This document shows, in pieces, positions 36,589 through 45,906 of a DNA stretch of 64,000 bases (positions within the stretch are counted from its first letter, which is position 1; each line of letters starts with the position of its first letter). The stretch is from NCBI GenBank assembly GCA_900471815.1, contig UICE01000012.1, positions 1-64,000 on the forward strand, given 5' to 3'. The DNA is from Hyphomicrobiales bacterium. GTDB taxonomy: Bacteria; Pseudomonadota; Alphaproteobacteria; Rhizobiales; Rhizobiaceae. The position numbers and the translations under genes are program-made. The notes below the pieces were generated by a model, which worked only from the letters and a program-made list of their open reading frames with translations, made no database searches and was not told where the DNA came from.

Positions 36589-36753
36589 ATGAGCGGGCAT
36601 CTCACATATATGATTGCACGAACTATTATTGCCGGCTCATCCGAAAGCAGGCGTAAAGAAGAGGAGTTCTATCGGCAGTTCTCAGCGACTTTCACCGTCG
36701 TCGCATGCATCCGGAGAATATGCCACTTTTCAAAGCAAGCACTGGCAAGATGA
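36589..36753 (+). CDS. Possible small protein, unknown
   Basis: 54 residues starting MSGHLTYMIARTIIAGSSES, preceded by GAAAGGAG with good spacing and by the palindrome at 36509-36529. I recognise no domain; the sequence is basic with no membrane segment. The C-terminal half (FTVVACIRRICHFSKQALAR) does not look conserved and may be frameshifted, so this could be the 5' end of a decayed gene. Support is the ribosome site only. Confidence 0.3.
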   Translation: MSGHLTYMIARTIIAGSSESRRKEEEFYRQFSATFTVVACIRRICHFSKQALAR

Positions 36754-37300
36754 TCCAAGGGCTTCACTGTTCAACGGTTGGTGCAATCCCGTTTCGCGCC
36801 CGTTAATCACAAAGCAAACCATGGGTGGGCCGATGACAATAATATCAAATGCCTTGTAAGCGGTCCTTTGCACGACATTCTCGGATTGAAACTTCCCCGA
36901 TTGATCCGGCGGATCAATGTGGTCAGGCAGAAAACACGAGGGAAATCCGAGCAAAATCTTCGGAAAACTTGCTGCCGAATGCTTGCAGGGATGAATGACA
37001 GACTGTCGGCGGATATTGCCTTAACCTGGGGTTTCAGATACGGAAAGTAGTATCAAGGTGCTGATTAAACGTCGACAGTAAACCTCTTCCACTATAGTCT
37101 AGATTCTTTTTCTGATCTTCAAACAAGTCAATGGCGATGCACTTCTCACTGGCTCTGGCCGCTGCTGCCATAATGAAGAACAGTCTACCGTGGTGCACAA
37201 AGCTTGTGGCTGGTATCAGTGTTGATGGCGTAGACGGAAGCCGCCAGCTGTGTAGTTCTGAGAGCATCTTTGGATAAAATCTTCCAGCTTTGTACATGTT
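36750..37300 (-). pseudogene. Remnant of a class I SAM-dependent methyltransferase
   Basis: On the minus strand, around 37034-37200, an open stretch reads FFIMAAAARASEKCIAIDLFE, then DQKKNLDYSGRG and FNQHLD. This looks like the glycine-loop/acidic-strand part of a methyltransferase acting on a carbohydrate or O-antigen-type substrate. Other pieces continue in different frames toward 36750 (ADSLSFIPASIR; ARISLVF; AYKAFDIIVIG). No single frame spans them and stops intervene. The N-terminal part is scrambled. Boundaries are approximate; the family call rests on short motifs. Confidence 0.35.
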
Positions 37301-37453
37301 GCTGCCCAACGCTCCGGTGGGAGCCCTTGCCGACTGTAGAATCAATGGCGATGCGCCTCGCGCTGACTTGCCGCTAACTTTCATCCAGCGGCGGTTCGAG
37401 CCCTGGCGGTAAATACGCCAAGTGGCATGATGGTGCAAACTGGGTTGAGGTCG

Positions 37454-38938
37454 CTATCGCTCGCCCATAGCTTCGGACGATATCTCGGCCAATGGCGAGA
37501 ACAGATACTCAAGGATACGGCGCTTGCCTGTCTTGATCTCTACGGTGACTGCCATACCTGGTGTCAGTTGCATCTCTTTGCCCTCGACATTGATGGTGGT
37601 TTTATCGGGTGTCACTGTCAGCGGAAAAACCAGATTCTGCATGCGCTGTACATTTCCAGTCGGTATTGTTGATTGCAATTCCTTGGCCGCCGCGGCCTCC
37701 ACCTGCTGAGCATCCGGTTCAGGGATGGCATCGGTAGCAACGCGTGACACTTTACCTTCGATAAGCCCAAAGCGCGTAAACGGATAGGCTTCAACCTTGA
37801 TAACTGCCGGCTGGCCCGCTGCGACAAAGCCAATGTCTCGATTTGGAAGATAAGCTTCAATTTCCAGCGTGGCATTGGCCGGAACGATGCGCATAAGCTC
37901 ACTACCGGCTGTTACTACCTGGCCCACAGTCGTAATGGCGGACATTTGCACGGTACCATCTATGGGACTTGTAATCGTCATGGACTTCCGGCGTTTTTCC
38001 GTCTTGATGACCTGCTGTTCAAGCTCATCGACCTTGCGCGCAGCCTCAGATTGTTTAGTGGTATTGTCAGCGATGTAGCTGTTAACCAGTTTTGCTGCCT
38101 CGCTCATGGCCACGTTAAGCGCAGCCTTGGCTGATGCAAGCTGACCGGTTTGACTGATCAGCTGCGTTGTTGCCTCCTGCTGGCTTTGCAAGGCATCGAT
38201 GACCTGTGCCCGAGAACCTACTTTCGACGCATCAAGCTCCGATCGCATAGAAACCCTTTCCGTCAAAGTGGTTACCAGTATCTTCTGTGCCGCGATGGCG
38301 TTGGTCAGGCTGTCGATTTCCGCCTGTTTTTGCTGACGTTGCGCATCGAGATTGTCGATAGACGAGGCAAGTTGAGACAACTCCGCCTGAAATACCTGTT
38401 CTTCGCGCAGGCGGATGTTTTGCGCAATGGTGTCAGCAAATATTGGCAGCGGACCAAACATCTGACGGTTGGCGCCCCATATGCCTTGTCTGTTCCAGTC
38501 AGCAATTGTTTGCAGTACCGCAGTTCGCCGAGACACTTCAGCACGATAGGCTTGCAGGCTGGCCAAGGCACCGTTTTCCTCAGCCCTAATTTCGGTATCG
38601 TCCAGTTCAACAAGGACGCCACCCGCCTTCACGTGATCACCGTTTGAGACCGGCACGGATTTGGTTTTGCCCAGTTCCAGCGATTGGACCACCTTGACGC
38701 GCCCAGTCGGCTGGAACTTTCCCTGTGCCGTGGAGACAATGTCGAACGTTCCAAGCCAGGCCCAGATCAATGTTCCCGAGGCCAAAATGCAGATAAAATA
38801 GAGGAACGCAGTCCTGATCGGCGAGGCCGGTGTTTCAAGAATCTCCAATGCGGCTGGCAGAAACTCATTGTCCGCGCGCGTTCGGCTTTTCGTCTTGACC
38901 GACTTCGTACGCTGTGATGGCTTTACCGGAGCGTTCAT
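37454..38938 (-). CDS. Type I secretion periplasmic adaptor (HlyD family)
   Basis: About 494 residues starting MNAPVKPSQRTKSVKTKSRT. The ATG overlaps the transporter stop as ATGA. A single membrane helix (about residues 44-62, TAFLYFICILASGTLIWAW) is followed by the barrel (FQPTGRVKVVQSLELGKTKS, GDHVKAGGVLVELDDTEIRAEE), a long coiled coil, a second lipoyl half (SPIDGTVQMSAITTVGQVV) and the C-terminal beta-barrel. This is the HlyD/PrtE pattern. It bridges the ABC exporter to an outer-membrane TolC-like channel, whose gene is not nearby. Confidence 0.9.
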   Translation of the reverse strand: MNAPVKPSQRTKSVKTKSRTRADNEFLPAALEILETPASPIRTAFLYFICILASGTLIWAWLGTFDIVSTAQGKFQPTGRVKVVQSLELGKTKSVPVSNGDHVKAGGVLVELDDTEIRAEENGALASLQAYRAEVSRRTAVLQTIADWNRQGIWGANRQMFGPLPIFADTIAQNIRLREEQVFQAELSQLASSIDNLDAQRQQKQAEIDSLTNAIAAQKILVTTLTERVSMRSELDASKVGSRAQVIDALQSQQEATTQLISQTGQLASAKAALNVAMSEAAKLVNSYIADNTTKQSEAARKVDELEQQVIKTEKRRKSMTITSPIDGTVQMSAITTVGQVVTAGSELMRIVPANATLEIEAYLPNRDIGFVAAGQPAVIKVEAYPFTRFGLIEGKVSRVATDAIPEPDAQQVEAAAAKELQSTIPTGNVQRMQNLVFPLTVTPDKTTINVEGKEMQLTPGMAVTVEIKTGKRRILEYLFSPLAEISSEAMGER

Positions 38939-41118
38939 GCTTGCGTCATTCCGTTCTGGAGGCGCCAAAGATGGGCGTAGAGGCCCTTATCGCGGGTAAT
39001 CAAGGTTTCATGTGTTCCCTCTTCGATGATGCGTCCGTCCTTCATACCGATAATCCGATCACAGGCACGAACCGTTGCAAGCCTGTGGGCGATAATGATT
39101 ACAGTACGCCCACGGACGATCTCCCGCATGTTGGCAAGTATGATGCGCTCGCTTTCATAGTCGAGCGCACTGGTCGCTTCATCCAAAATAAGGATAGGTG
39201 GATTGGTGGAAAGTGCACGTGCAATAGCTAGTCGCTGACGCTGTCCACCTGAAAGGTTGGCACCCCGCTCCTCGATCAGCGTATCATAACCACGAGGCAG
39301 CTTGGTTATGAACTCATCAGCGCCCGATAGTTTCGCCATCCGGATCGCGGCTTCGCGTGACATTGCTGGATTTGCAAGAACGATGTTATCGTGAATCGTG
39401 CGGTTGAAGAGCATGTTTTCCTGAAGCACAACACCAATGTTTGAACGCAGCCAGGCCGGGTCGACCTGCGCAATGTCCTGCCCATCCATGAAAACCTGTC
39501 CATTGTTTGGAATGTAGAAGCGTTGAACAAGTTTGGTGAGCGTGGATTTACCTGAACCTGACGGGCCGACAATCCCAATAACTTCTCCCGGGCGCACGGT
39601 GAGGTTAATGTCTTTCAAAACATCCTGTGCATCAGGTGCATATCGGAATGTCACCGATTTGAAAGTTAAAGCGCCCTTGGGTGCAGGCAAACTAACTGCT
39701 ATGGCCGGACGCGGCTCTTGTGGTGCATTCAGAATATCCGCAAGCCGTGAGACTGACACCTGCACCTGCTGAAAGTCCTGCCATAGCTGCGACAGGCGCA
39801 GGATGGGTTGCGCAACCTGTCCAGCGATCATATTAAAGGCAACGAGCGATCCGACAGACAGTTCGCCGTTGATGACAGCCTGCGCACCAAACAGGAGCAA
39901 AGCTGCGCTTGTTACCTTGCTGACATATTGAATTGCATTTTGACCTTTGGCCGCCAGCATGGTCGCGGCAAATGAGGAATGGACATAGGCGGCCAAGCGT
40001 TCTTCCCATTGCGCCGCGACCACTGGCTCCACAGCAGAAGCCTTTAATGTCTGGACGCCAACGACTGTTTCAACGAGTAGCTGCTGACTATATGCGCCGC
40101 GGTCGAACTTCTCATCGATCTTGTCTTTGAGGAAGGGCCTGATGAGAAAGCCAATCGCCAGATAAAACGGAATGGATGCCACGACAATCCAGGCCAGTTT
40201 CTGTGAATAGGCAAACAGCACAAAGATAAAGACGATTGTGAACACAAAATCGAGCCCGGAGAATAGCCCCTGGCCCGTCAGGAAATTCCGGATGGTCTCG
40301 AGCTCACGCATCCGCGCCACTGTCTGGCCGGCTGCCCGGGTCTCAAAGTAACTCAGCGGCAGATTGAGCAGGTGGCGAAACAAGCGCCGCCCGAGCTCGA
40401 CATCAATCCGGTTTGTGGTGTGGGACAAGGCGTAGGTGCGAAGATATTGCAAGACCACATCAAAGAGGCCGATAGCAGCAAGGCCAATAACCAAAATGAT
40501 CAGGGTCGAATAACTGCGATGGGCAAGCACTTTATCGACGACCACCTGAAAGAATAAGGGCATGACCAGCGCAAAAAGTTGCACAAAGAGCGATGCCAAA
40601 AGAACGTGGCCGAGCGAGCGGCGGTAACGCCATAAGGAGGGCAGAAACCAGCTGAAGCCGAAAATCTCGCGCGACGCCCCCGGCCCTGCAATACGTCTTT
40701 GAACAAGGATGAACTTGCCCTTGGTAAGTTGCAAAAGCTCTTCCGCCGATACTTCCCGGGATTTGAAATTCAGCGGATTGACCAGTCGGCAATTTCCATC
40801 GGCGGTCACTCCGCCAAAAATGGCAAATGTACCGTCTGCCATGGCAGCAATATTGGGTGTTGGCAGGCCCGAAAGGCGCTTAAGGTCGCGAACAACTACT
40901 GTGCGGGCCTTCAAGCCGATAGACTTTGCCGCCCGCAAAATGTCATCGCATGCGGCATTGCTTCGAAGCGCAAGTTCGCGGGCTATGGTCTCAGGCTTGG
41001 ACGAAATCCGGTAATAACCCGCAATAGCCACCAGAGCGCTCAGACCGCTGTCGGCCCGGGGCTTGTCAAAGGCTGGCGGCGCCTCATCCGGTTCTGTTTG
41101 GACCGTGACGCTATCCAT
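38935..41118 (-). CDS. Type I secretion ABC transporter with inactive C39-like peptidase domain (HlyB/LapB-like)
   Basis: 727 residues. The N-terminal C39-like domain (about 20-150) reads ADSGLSALVAIAGYY where active C39 peptidases have a Cys, so it is a non-cleaving docking domain as in HlyB. The ABC membrane domain (SLGHVLLASLFVQLFALVMPLFFQVVVD) is followed by a nucleotide-binding domain with Walker A GPSGSGKST, signature LSGGQRQRLAIARAL and Walker B ILILDEATSALD. It should export an RTX-type or other C-terminally tagged protein. No such substrate gene is visible in the window. Confidence 0.92.
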   Translation of the reverse strand: MDSVTVQTEPDEAPPAFDKPRADSGLSALVAIAGYYRISSKPETIARELALRSNAACDDILRAAKSIGLKARTVVVRDLKRLSGLPTPNIAAMADGTFAIFGGVTADGNCRLVNPLNFKSREVSAEELLQLTKGKFILVQRRIAGPGASREIFGFSWFLPSLWRYRRSLGHVLLASLFVQLFALVMPLFFQVVVDKVLAHRSYSTLIILVIGLAAIGLFDVVLQYLRTYALSHTTNRIDVELGRRLFRHLLNLPLSYFETRAAGQTVARMRELETIRNFLTGQGLFSGLDFVFTIVFIFVLFAYSQKLAWIVVASIPFYLAIGFLIRPFLKDKIDEKFDRGAYSQQLLVETVVGVQTLKASAVEPVVAAQWEERLAAYVHSSFAATMLAAKGQNAIQYVSKVTSAALLLFGAQAVINGELSVGSLVAFNMIAGQVAQPILRLSQLWQDFQQVQVSVSRLADILNAPQEPRPAIAVSLPAPKGALTFKSVTFRYAPDAQDVLKDINLTVRPGEVIGIVGPSGSGKSTLTKLVQRFYIPNNGQVFMDGQDIAQVDPAWLRSNIGVVLQENMLFNRTIHDNIVLANPAMSREAAIRMAKLSGADEFITKLPRGYDTLIEERGANLSGGQRQRLAIARALSTNPPILILDEATSALDYESERIILANMREIVRGRTVIIIAHRLATVRACDRIIGMKDGRIIEEGTHETLITRDKGLYAHLWRLQNGMTQA

Positions 41119-41636
41119 AAAGGCACTGCAGTGTTTTTAATTGAGTATCAAACATATTGGGTCCGGGATGCGCACTGCATTGTGAATGAGGACTGGAGGA
41201 GGAGGTAGGGCAATGGAGACTGGAAATATCCATTGCCCGAGTTTCGACCTTAAGCCGGAATAGTTGACGAAGAAACCCTTCCTTTAAAAATGCCGATAAC
41301 AGCCGATTTCCCCATCTTCGATTGTAGCGCAGGTTTCTACAATATCTGTAAAATTATTGTATTAAAATGATTATCAACGGAAGGCTTTATAGTGGACTGC
41401 GCGCCAAAACGTCAGGCACACCTCGCAGGTATTTCAGCATTTTTGTAAAAACTGCCCAAGCATTCAAGGATTAAGCATGTGCGCTGATACGATGGCTGCT
41501 TTGCGCCCCATTCTGGTTGTTCAATTTAGTCCAACTCGCTCCGAAAAGCTGGTATTTCAGATGAGCGACACCTTATCGTGACAGCGTTAGACGTTTGATT
41601 TTCATTTCACGGAAGGGATATCTTTTTTTGGCGACG
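41119..41636. other. Gene-free interval upstream of secretion operon
   Basis: 518 bases ahead of the secretion genes, presumably holding their promoter. AT-rich parts occur around 41330-41400 and 41440-41460, but I cannot define -35/-10 elements. No gene seen. Confidence 0.4.
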
Positions 41637-41880
41637 TCCCGGCGACTGGCTCAAGATCAAATGCATCCCAAGCGACAGCTTTGGATACAAGCCCTTCCAC
41701 GGGATTTCGCGGTGCAATCGCCAGTCTGCTCCTTGCCGCCAACAAAGGTGACCGGGTTCAAACATCGACAAGCCAAAGATATTCGAAAACAGCTCGACCT
41801 GGACGATCAATGCAAATACTTGCATTCACAGTTGTTGAACCGATATCGCTCGGTGAAAGCGCACTGGGCGAACCAAATAT
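41637..41880 (+). pseudogene. Frameshifted remnant of a LigD-type ATP-dependent DNA ligase
   Basis: Three consecutive pieces in three frames align with one stretch of the ligase domain end and OB fold of LigD. The first is PGDWLKIKCIPSDSF (41638-41682). The second is DTSPSTGFRGAIASLLLAAN with KGD (41682-41750). The third is VTGFKHRQAKDIRKQLDL (about 41748-41808). Intact relatives read GDWLKIKC-QSD-F, GYEPSTxSRGAIGSLLLAA-KGD, VGTGF-RKQLD. The copy has two frame changes and lacks a few codons. Nothing of the primase, nuclease or catalytic ligase parts is present, so this is a fossil fragment. Confidence 0.6.
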
Positions 41881-42247
41881 CTCGTTACCCTTGCAAACCC
41901 GAACTCGAATTCAAGCAGCGCCTTCTAGAAGACCACCTAAAAATTTCACAGTCAGAAGAACCTTTACGATTCGGCTCTTCCGGTGATGCCCACATGGTCG
42001 ATATGGTACTTTCTTATAGCTGGCTTGAACAGCTAGCAGGGTGGATTCACTGTCGTTTTGTATTGCCGTGGGGCCAAACGGACACAAAGCATTGCATATT
42101 CAACCACGAGACCTGCCGGATTTCTGGATGCTTTGTCGGACCGGCTTGGTAAACTAGCCACGTTATGATTTCTACACGGCGAGCGGAAGCCAACAACTCT
42201 GGTCAAGTCGGCAATCCACTGTGCCAAGGTCCTGTTCCATCCGCAAT
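41881..42247. other. Interval without a supported gene
   Basis: 367 bases between the LigD fragment and the sulfatase fragment. A plus-strand frame continues through here to 42152, but it joins unrelated text to the LigD piece and shows no motif, so I do not call it. Confidence 0.35.
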
Positions 42248-43056
42248 TTAACTCTCATAGGGTTCCTCATGGCAAGCTCCTGCACGAGCGAGATATCCCG
42301 TCAGCGTTCGCTCCTCGTTGCGTTGTCGCCAGGTCAGCAGGCGGTCGACGGCCCCAAGCCGCAGTCCTTGCTCGCTGGATCGTCGGAACGGTTCACTAGC
42401 TCAACAGGTCCTCGACAATGTCGAAAAGCACCGGAGGCATGCCCGCGCAGTGGACATACTTGATTCTTTCGGTGCGTATGACCTGCAGGTTGCACCATTC
42501 TGAAGGCAGGCCGAACCGCCGCTCCATGCGCTTGGTCTTGAGATCGCGGAAATCAAAGCTCAATGCGCCTCATCGCGCCAACCGGCAGGATTCTTGCCGG
42601 TACAGAATGGCAGCAGGTTTAGACCATCGCAGTTGCGCGGGGCTTCGAGTCCGCCACCAGCAAGCAAAGTCGGCATGAGGTCCACAGCTTCAGTGAATTT
42701 CTCCACTATCCGCCCCCGATGGGCACGTGCTTCGGATCGAGGGTCACGGATAATCAGCGGAATGTGAGCGGATTGATCATAATAGCCAGCCTTGCCGAGC
42801 ATCCAATGATCGAATAATTGCTCGGCGTGATCGGAGGTGAACACCACCAAGGTATTGTCCAGCATCCCGCTCGCCCTCAGCGCTGCTACGATGCGCCCAA
42901 TGTGGTGGTCCACTTCGGCCGCCTGACCGGCGTAGATCGCCTTAACGCGCCGGATCGTTGCATCGCCGATATCGCAAGCCCGACCATTGAGACCAAGCAC
43001 GAAGTTATTGACACCTGTAACATCGTGAAGAGCGGCGATAAGGGGGTGCTGGGAAC
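42248..43056 (-). pseudogene. 5'-truncated, frameshifted sulfatase/phosphonate monoester hydrolase
   Basis: The C-terminal half of an alkaline-phosphatase-superfamily sulfatase. It reads from about 43050 (QHPLIAALHDV...GRACDIGDATIRRVKAIYAG) through EVDHHIGRIVAAL, VVFTSDHAEQLFDHWMLGKAG and PLIIRDP to a stop near 42560. Two one-base frame changes follow, at about 42557 and 42415. They restore FDFRDLKTKRMERRFGLPSE, VIRTERIKYVHCAGMPP, then NRSDDPASKD, VDRLLTWRQRNEERTLTGYL and a TAA at 42248. The N-terminal half with the formylglycine-forming site is missing; the homology stops at the end of the MFS gene. Certainly non-functional. Confidence 0.8.
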
Positions 43057-44265
43057 TCAGGGGCTCCGGCTGTAATCATCTCGAAGAAACTCAATATCAT
43101 CATTCCTCGCATGCCGTATTTGCAGTGCCAGGACTATCCCTGCGACCACTGCCGCGAGTGCTCCCACCAAGGGAATGAACGGCAAGTATCCGCTGGCAAT
43201 TGTCACGCTGCCGAGCACACCGCCGAGTGCTGTTCCCAGATTGAATGACGCGATATTCAGCCCAGCAGCCACTGCCGTTGACTGAGGAATGTAGTGTTGC
43301 GCCATTTTCAGCAGGCGAAGTGTGAGCATCGTGACGGTGGAAAAGAAAGATATTCCCAATAAGCCGACAAGCAGCACCATTGCATCTGGCGAGCCTTTGA
43401 ACACGAACAGACCGACCAGATTGAGACCCAACCCTGCAACGCCGACCATCACACTCCGGTTGACGTCTATCGTATCAACGACATAGCCCCCGATAAGATT
43501 TCCGGCGACTGTACATAAACCAAATAATAGCATTGCTGCGCTCAGCCACTTAATGTCGGCATCGGTGATTTGTAGCAAATATGGAGCAACGAAAGTGAAG
43601 AACGAAAAGGTTGCGAGGCTTACCAAAATACCGATGCCCGCCGTAATCATCAATTGCGGATGGGTAACTGCCTGAATTCCAGCCCAAACACCTCGGCGAC
43701 TTGTACAATTGCAATTACCAACTCTGTTCTGCATGAAAAATAATAATCCTAGGCCTCCCAAAACACCAAGAACGCCAATGAATATGAAAATGATGCGCCA
43801 AGACCAAATATTTCCAAGGTAAGTCCCAAGTGGAACACCTAGCGCAAGAGCCAGCGTCAATCCGATCCAAACGACCGAAACGGCTCGCCCTGCCCTCGCG
43901 GGACCGGTAAGTTTCGTTGCCGCATCTGAAGCAACCGCCATGAAAACGCCGTGGCCAAGACCAACGACGAATCTGATCGCAAGCAGCGTAAAAATGCCAG
44001 GTGCAACAGACATGGCCAGGCTTCCTGCCGCCAGTGTGATCATGGCCAGCACGAGAACGTGCTTTTCCTGCCATTGCGAGACAAGCGCCGTTATGAAAGG
44101 TGCTCCGATCGTGGCACCAAAGGCATAGAAAGCAATTCCTGTGCCAACGATCCCAATGTCAGCATGAAGGTCAATGGCGACCGCCGATACCAGACCCGCT
44201 ACGACAAATTCCGAAAGGCCAAACGCGAACGTGCATAGGGAAAACATGTAGACGGCGGCAGGCAT
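43057..44265 (-). CDS. MFS transporter, DHA1-type exporter
   Basis: About 402 residues from an ATG at 44265 (MPAAVYMFSLCTFAFGLSEF) with AGAGGA seven bases ahead; an earlier in-frame start is less well placed. It has twelve membrane helices. Motif A-like text lies between helices 2 and 3, and helix 5 reads LALALGVPLGTYLGNIWSWR as in AraJ/YdhP/NepI-type drug or metabolite exporters. A LysR gene upstream on the same strand probably regulates it. Its stop coincides with the start of sulfatase homology, so the junction may mark a deletion. Confidence 0.88.
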   Translation of the reverse strand: MPAAVYMFSLCTFAFGLSEFVVAGLVSAVAIDLHADIGIVGTGIAFYAFGATIGAPFITALVSQWQEKHVLVLAMITLAAGSLAMSVAPGIFTLLAIRFVVGLGHGVFMAVASDAATKLTGPARAGRAVSVVWIGLTLALALGVPLGTYLGNIWSWRIIFIFIGVLGVLGGLGLLFFMQNRVGNCNCTSRRGVWAGIQAVTHPQLMITAGIGILVSLATFSFFTFVAPYLLQITDADIKWLSAAMLLFGLCTVAGNLIGGYVVDTIDVNRSVMVGVAGLGLNLVGLFVFKGSPDAMVLLVGLLGISFFSTVTMLTLRLLKMAQHYIPQSTAVAAGLNIASFNLGTALGGVLGSVTIASGYLPFIPLVGALAAVVAGIVLALQIRHARNDDIEFLRDDYSRSP

Positions 44266-44399
44266 AAGCACATCCTCTGAGAAAACTACTTCGTGGGCGC
44301 ACACCCATTATTGTTAAGTAGCGGCTCAGGATTGGTTCGTAAAATATCTTATATGTCTCTTAACAAGATGCTCCATGTCTTACTTTGCACGGCTGGGAA

Positions 44400-45296
44400 T
44401 CATGTGTGGGACCTGATCTCGTTAAGTAGCCGGTCGCGAACGGCAAGGGCCCGGTTGCCATTCCACGCCATCAACAATTCGAGGTGACGGATATTATCGG
44501 GTGCATCGACGACTATGGGACGAAATACGACGTCGCCACGCCCATCCGATGCCAGCGACTCGGGTAGTAGTGCAACACCAAAACCGCTCGCGACAAGTGC
44601 TATCAAGGTCTGCAGCCTCCGTGCTTCCTGAACAATTCGAGGCGAAAAACCGGCAGCCTGGCAAAGACGGATGATTTGATCGTGAAAGCCTTGCCCCAGA
44701 GCTCTGGACGATGCCACAAAAGATTCACCGCTGAGGGCATCTAGCGGGATGGAGTCATACGACTGTAATGGATGCCCCGCAGGCAATGCAGCAACGAAAC
44801 CTTCACGGAATATAATCTCGTAGCACAATTCGGGAGTCGTTGTGCCCGGTGAACGCAGGATCCCGACGTCGGCCACACCGGCTTCCAAAGCCTTGATCTG
44901 CTCATGCGTCGTAGCCTCACGCATGGTAAACTCAACCGTGGGATGGGCGTTGCGGAAGGTTCGCAGTGCCCCCAGCAGCGACGAATAGGGCGCAATATTG
45001 ATGAAGGTCATTGTTATGTGGCCATCGACACCTTTGGCGACGCGACGGGTGCGCGCTACCCCGTCTTCAAGCGAAACTAAGGTTTCCCTCGCCGTTTGCA
45101 GGAAGGATGCGCCAGCTGGAGTCAGGGCAACGCTTCGATTCGTGCGTTCGAACAAGGAAAAACCGATCTCGGCCTCTAGTCGGCGAATTGCCTGGCTAAG
45201 CGGCGGCTGGGCCATATGGAGACGCACCGCCGCCCGGTTAAAATGCAGTTCCTCGGCCACGGCAATGAACTGCCGCAGCAAGCGTGTTTCGATCAT
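44400..45296 (-). CDS. LysR-family transcriptional regulator
   Basis: 298 residues starting MIETRLLRQFIAVAEELHFN with AGGAGG six bases before the ATG. The helix-turn-helix HFNRAAVRLHMAQPPLSQAIRRLEAEIGF and the substrate-binding domain (GHITMTFINIAPYSSLLGALR, ADVGILRSPGTTTPELCYEI) are complete. It belongs to the BenM/CatR-like subgroup judging by the HMAQPPLSQ helix. It lies 134 bases before the MFS exporter on the same strand and probably controls it. Confidence 0.9.
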   Translation of the reverse strand: MIETRLLRQFIAVAEELHFNRAAVRLHMAQPPLSQAIRRLEAEIGFSLFERTNRSVALTPAGASFLQTARETLVSLEDGVARTRRVAKGVDGHITMTFINIAPYSSLLGALRTFRNAHPTVEFTMREATTHEQIKALEAGVADVGILRSPGTTTPELCYEIIFREGFVAALPAGHPLQSYDSIPLDALSGESFVASSRALGQGFHDQIIRLCQAAGFSPRIVQEARRLQTLIALVASGFGVALLPESLASDGRGDVVFRPIVVDAPDNIRHLELLMAWNGNRALAVRDRLLNEIRSHT

Positions 45297-45822
45297 CAAA
45301 ACCTCCTGCGTTCCAAAGACACGGATGTAGTATCCTTTTCGTCTCATTTGAAGGTGATGTGCTACTGTTGTCGGCGCTGTCGCGCAGATATTCCGCAAGT
45401 TCGTAGTTGGTCCAGTTCGCACCTATTGATAATCGAAGATGAACCCGGAGCTTGCAAATGCGCCTACCGTACCCATCTTTGCCCTCCAACGGTAATCGAG
45501 ATTATCGATCAGCCAGAAATGACGCTCGCTTTTCTCCGGGTAAGACGGCGCTCCTCGGAAACGAGCTAAGTGCCGTCTTGTTGTGGCGGGTCAACCATCA
45601 CACTGATAGTCCTGGGCGCATCCACGCCACTTAAAATCCGCGTCTTTCGCATCACCGAATTTTTTGCAACCGAGCCCTCAAGAAATTCTTGAGCAACTGA
45701 ACGCTTAAAATGAAACCTCAGCGTGCTTACGGAACAATAAGCCCATGCGCGACGTTGTTTCTTCGAAGTGTTTCTGTCGTTGGATAATCAGCGAGAAGCA
45801 TGAGTAGCTCTAGGAGAGCAAC
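45297..45822. other. Gene-free interval
   Basis: 526 bases between the LysR start and the 27-residue membrane protein. It must hold both promoters, but I can define neither. No repeat, RNA or hairpin of note. Confidence 0.4.
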
Positions 45823-45906
45823 ATGGATATCACCACACTTCTTATTATCGTTTTGATCGTTCTTTTCTTGGGCGGCGGCTGGTATGGCCGCGGTCGTTGG
45901 TATTAA
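45823..45906 (+). CDS. 27-residue membrane peptide (DUF3309-like)
   Basis: A very short gene encoding MDITTLLIIVLIVLFLGGGW followed by YGRGRWY. A strong AGGAG site lies seven bases before the ATG. One membrane helix is followed by a Gly/Tyr/Trp/Arg-rich tail. Very similar tiny proteins occur widely in Rhizobiales, often annotated as DUF3309-like; the function is unknown to me. It is followed by a 7-bp inverted repeat (45918-45947) that is too weak to call a terminator. Confidence 0.7.
   Translation: MDITTLLIIVLIVLFLGGGWYGRGRWY

Noticed and set aside
41595-42152. A 185-codon plus-strand open frame
   Set aside because: It joins an out-of-frame piece of the LigD remnant to text with no motif, has no ribosome site, and is better explained as chance reading through a fossil.
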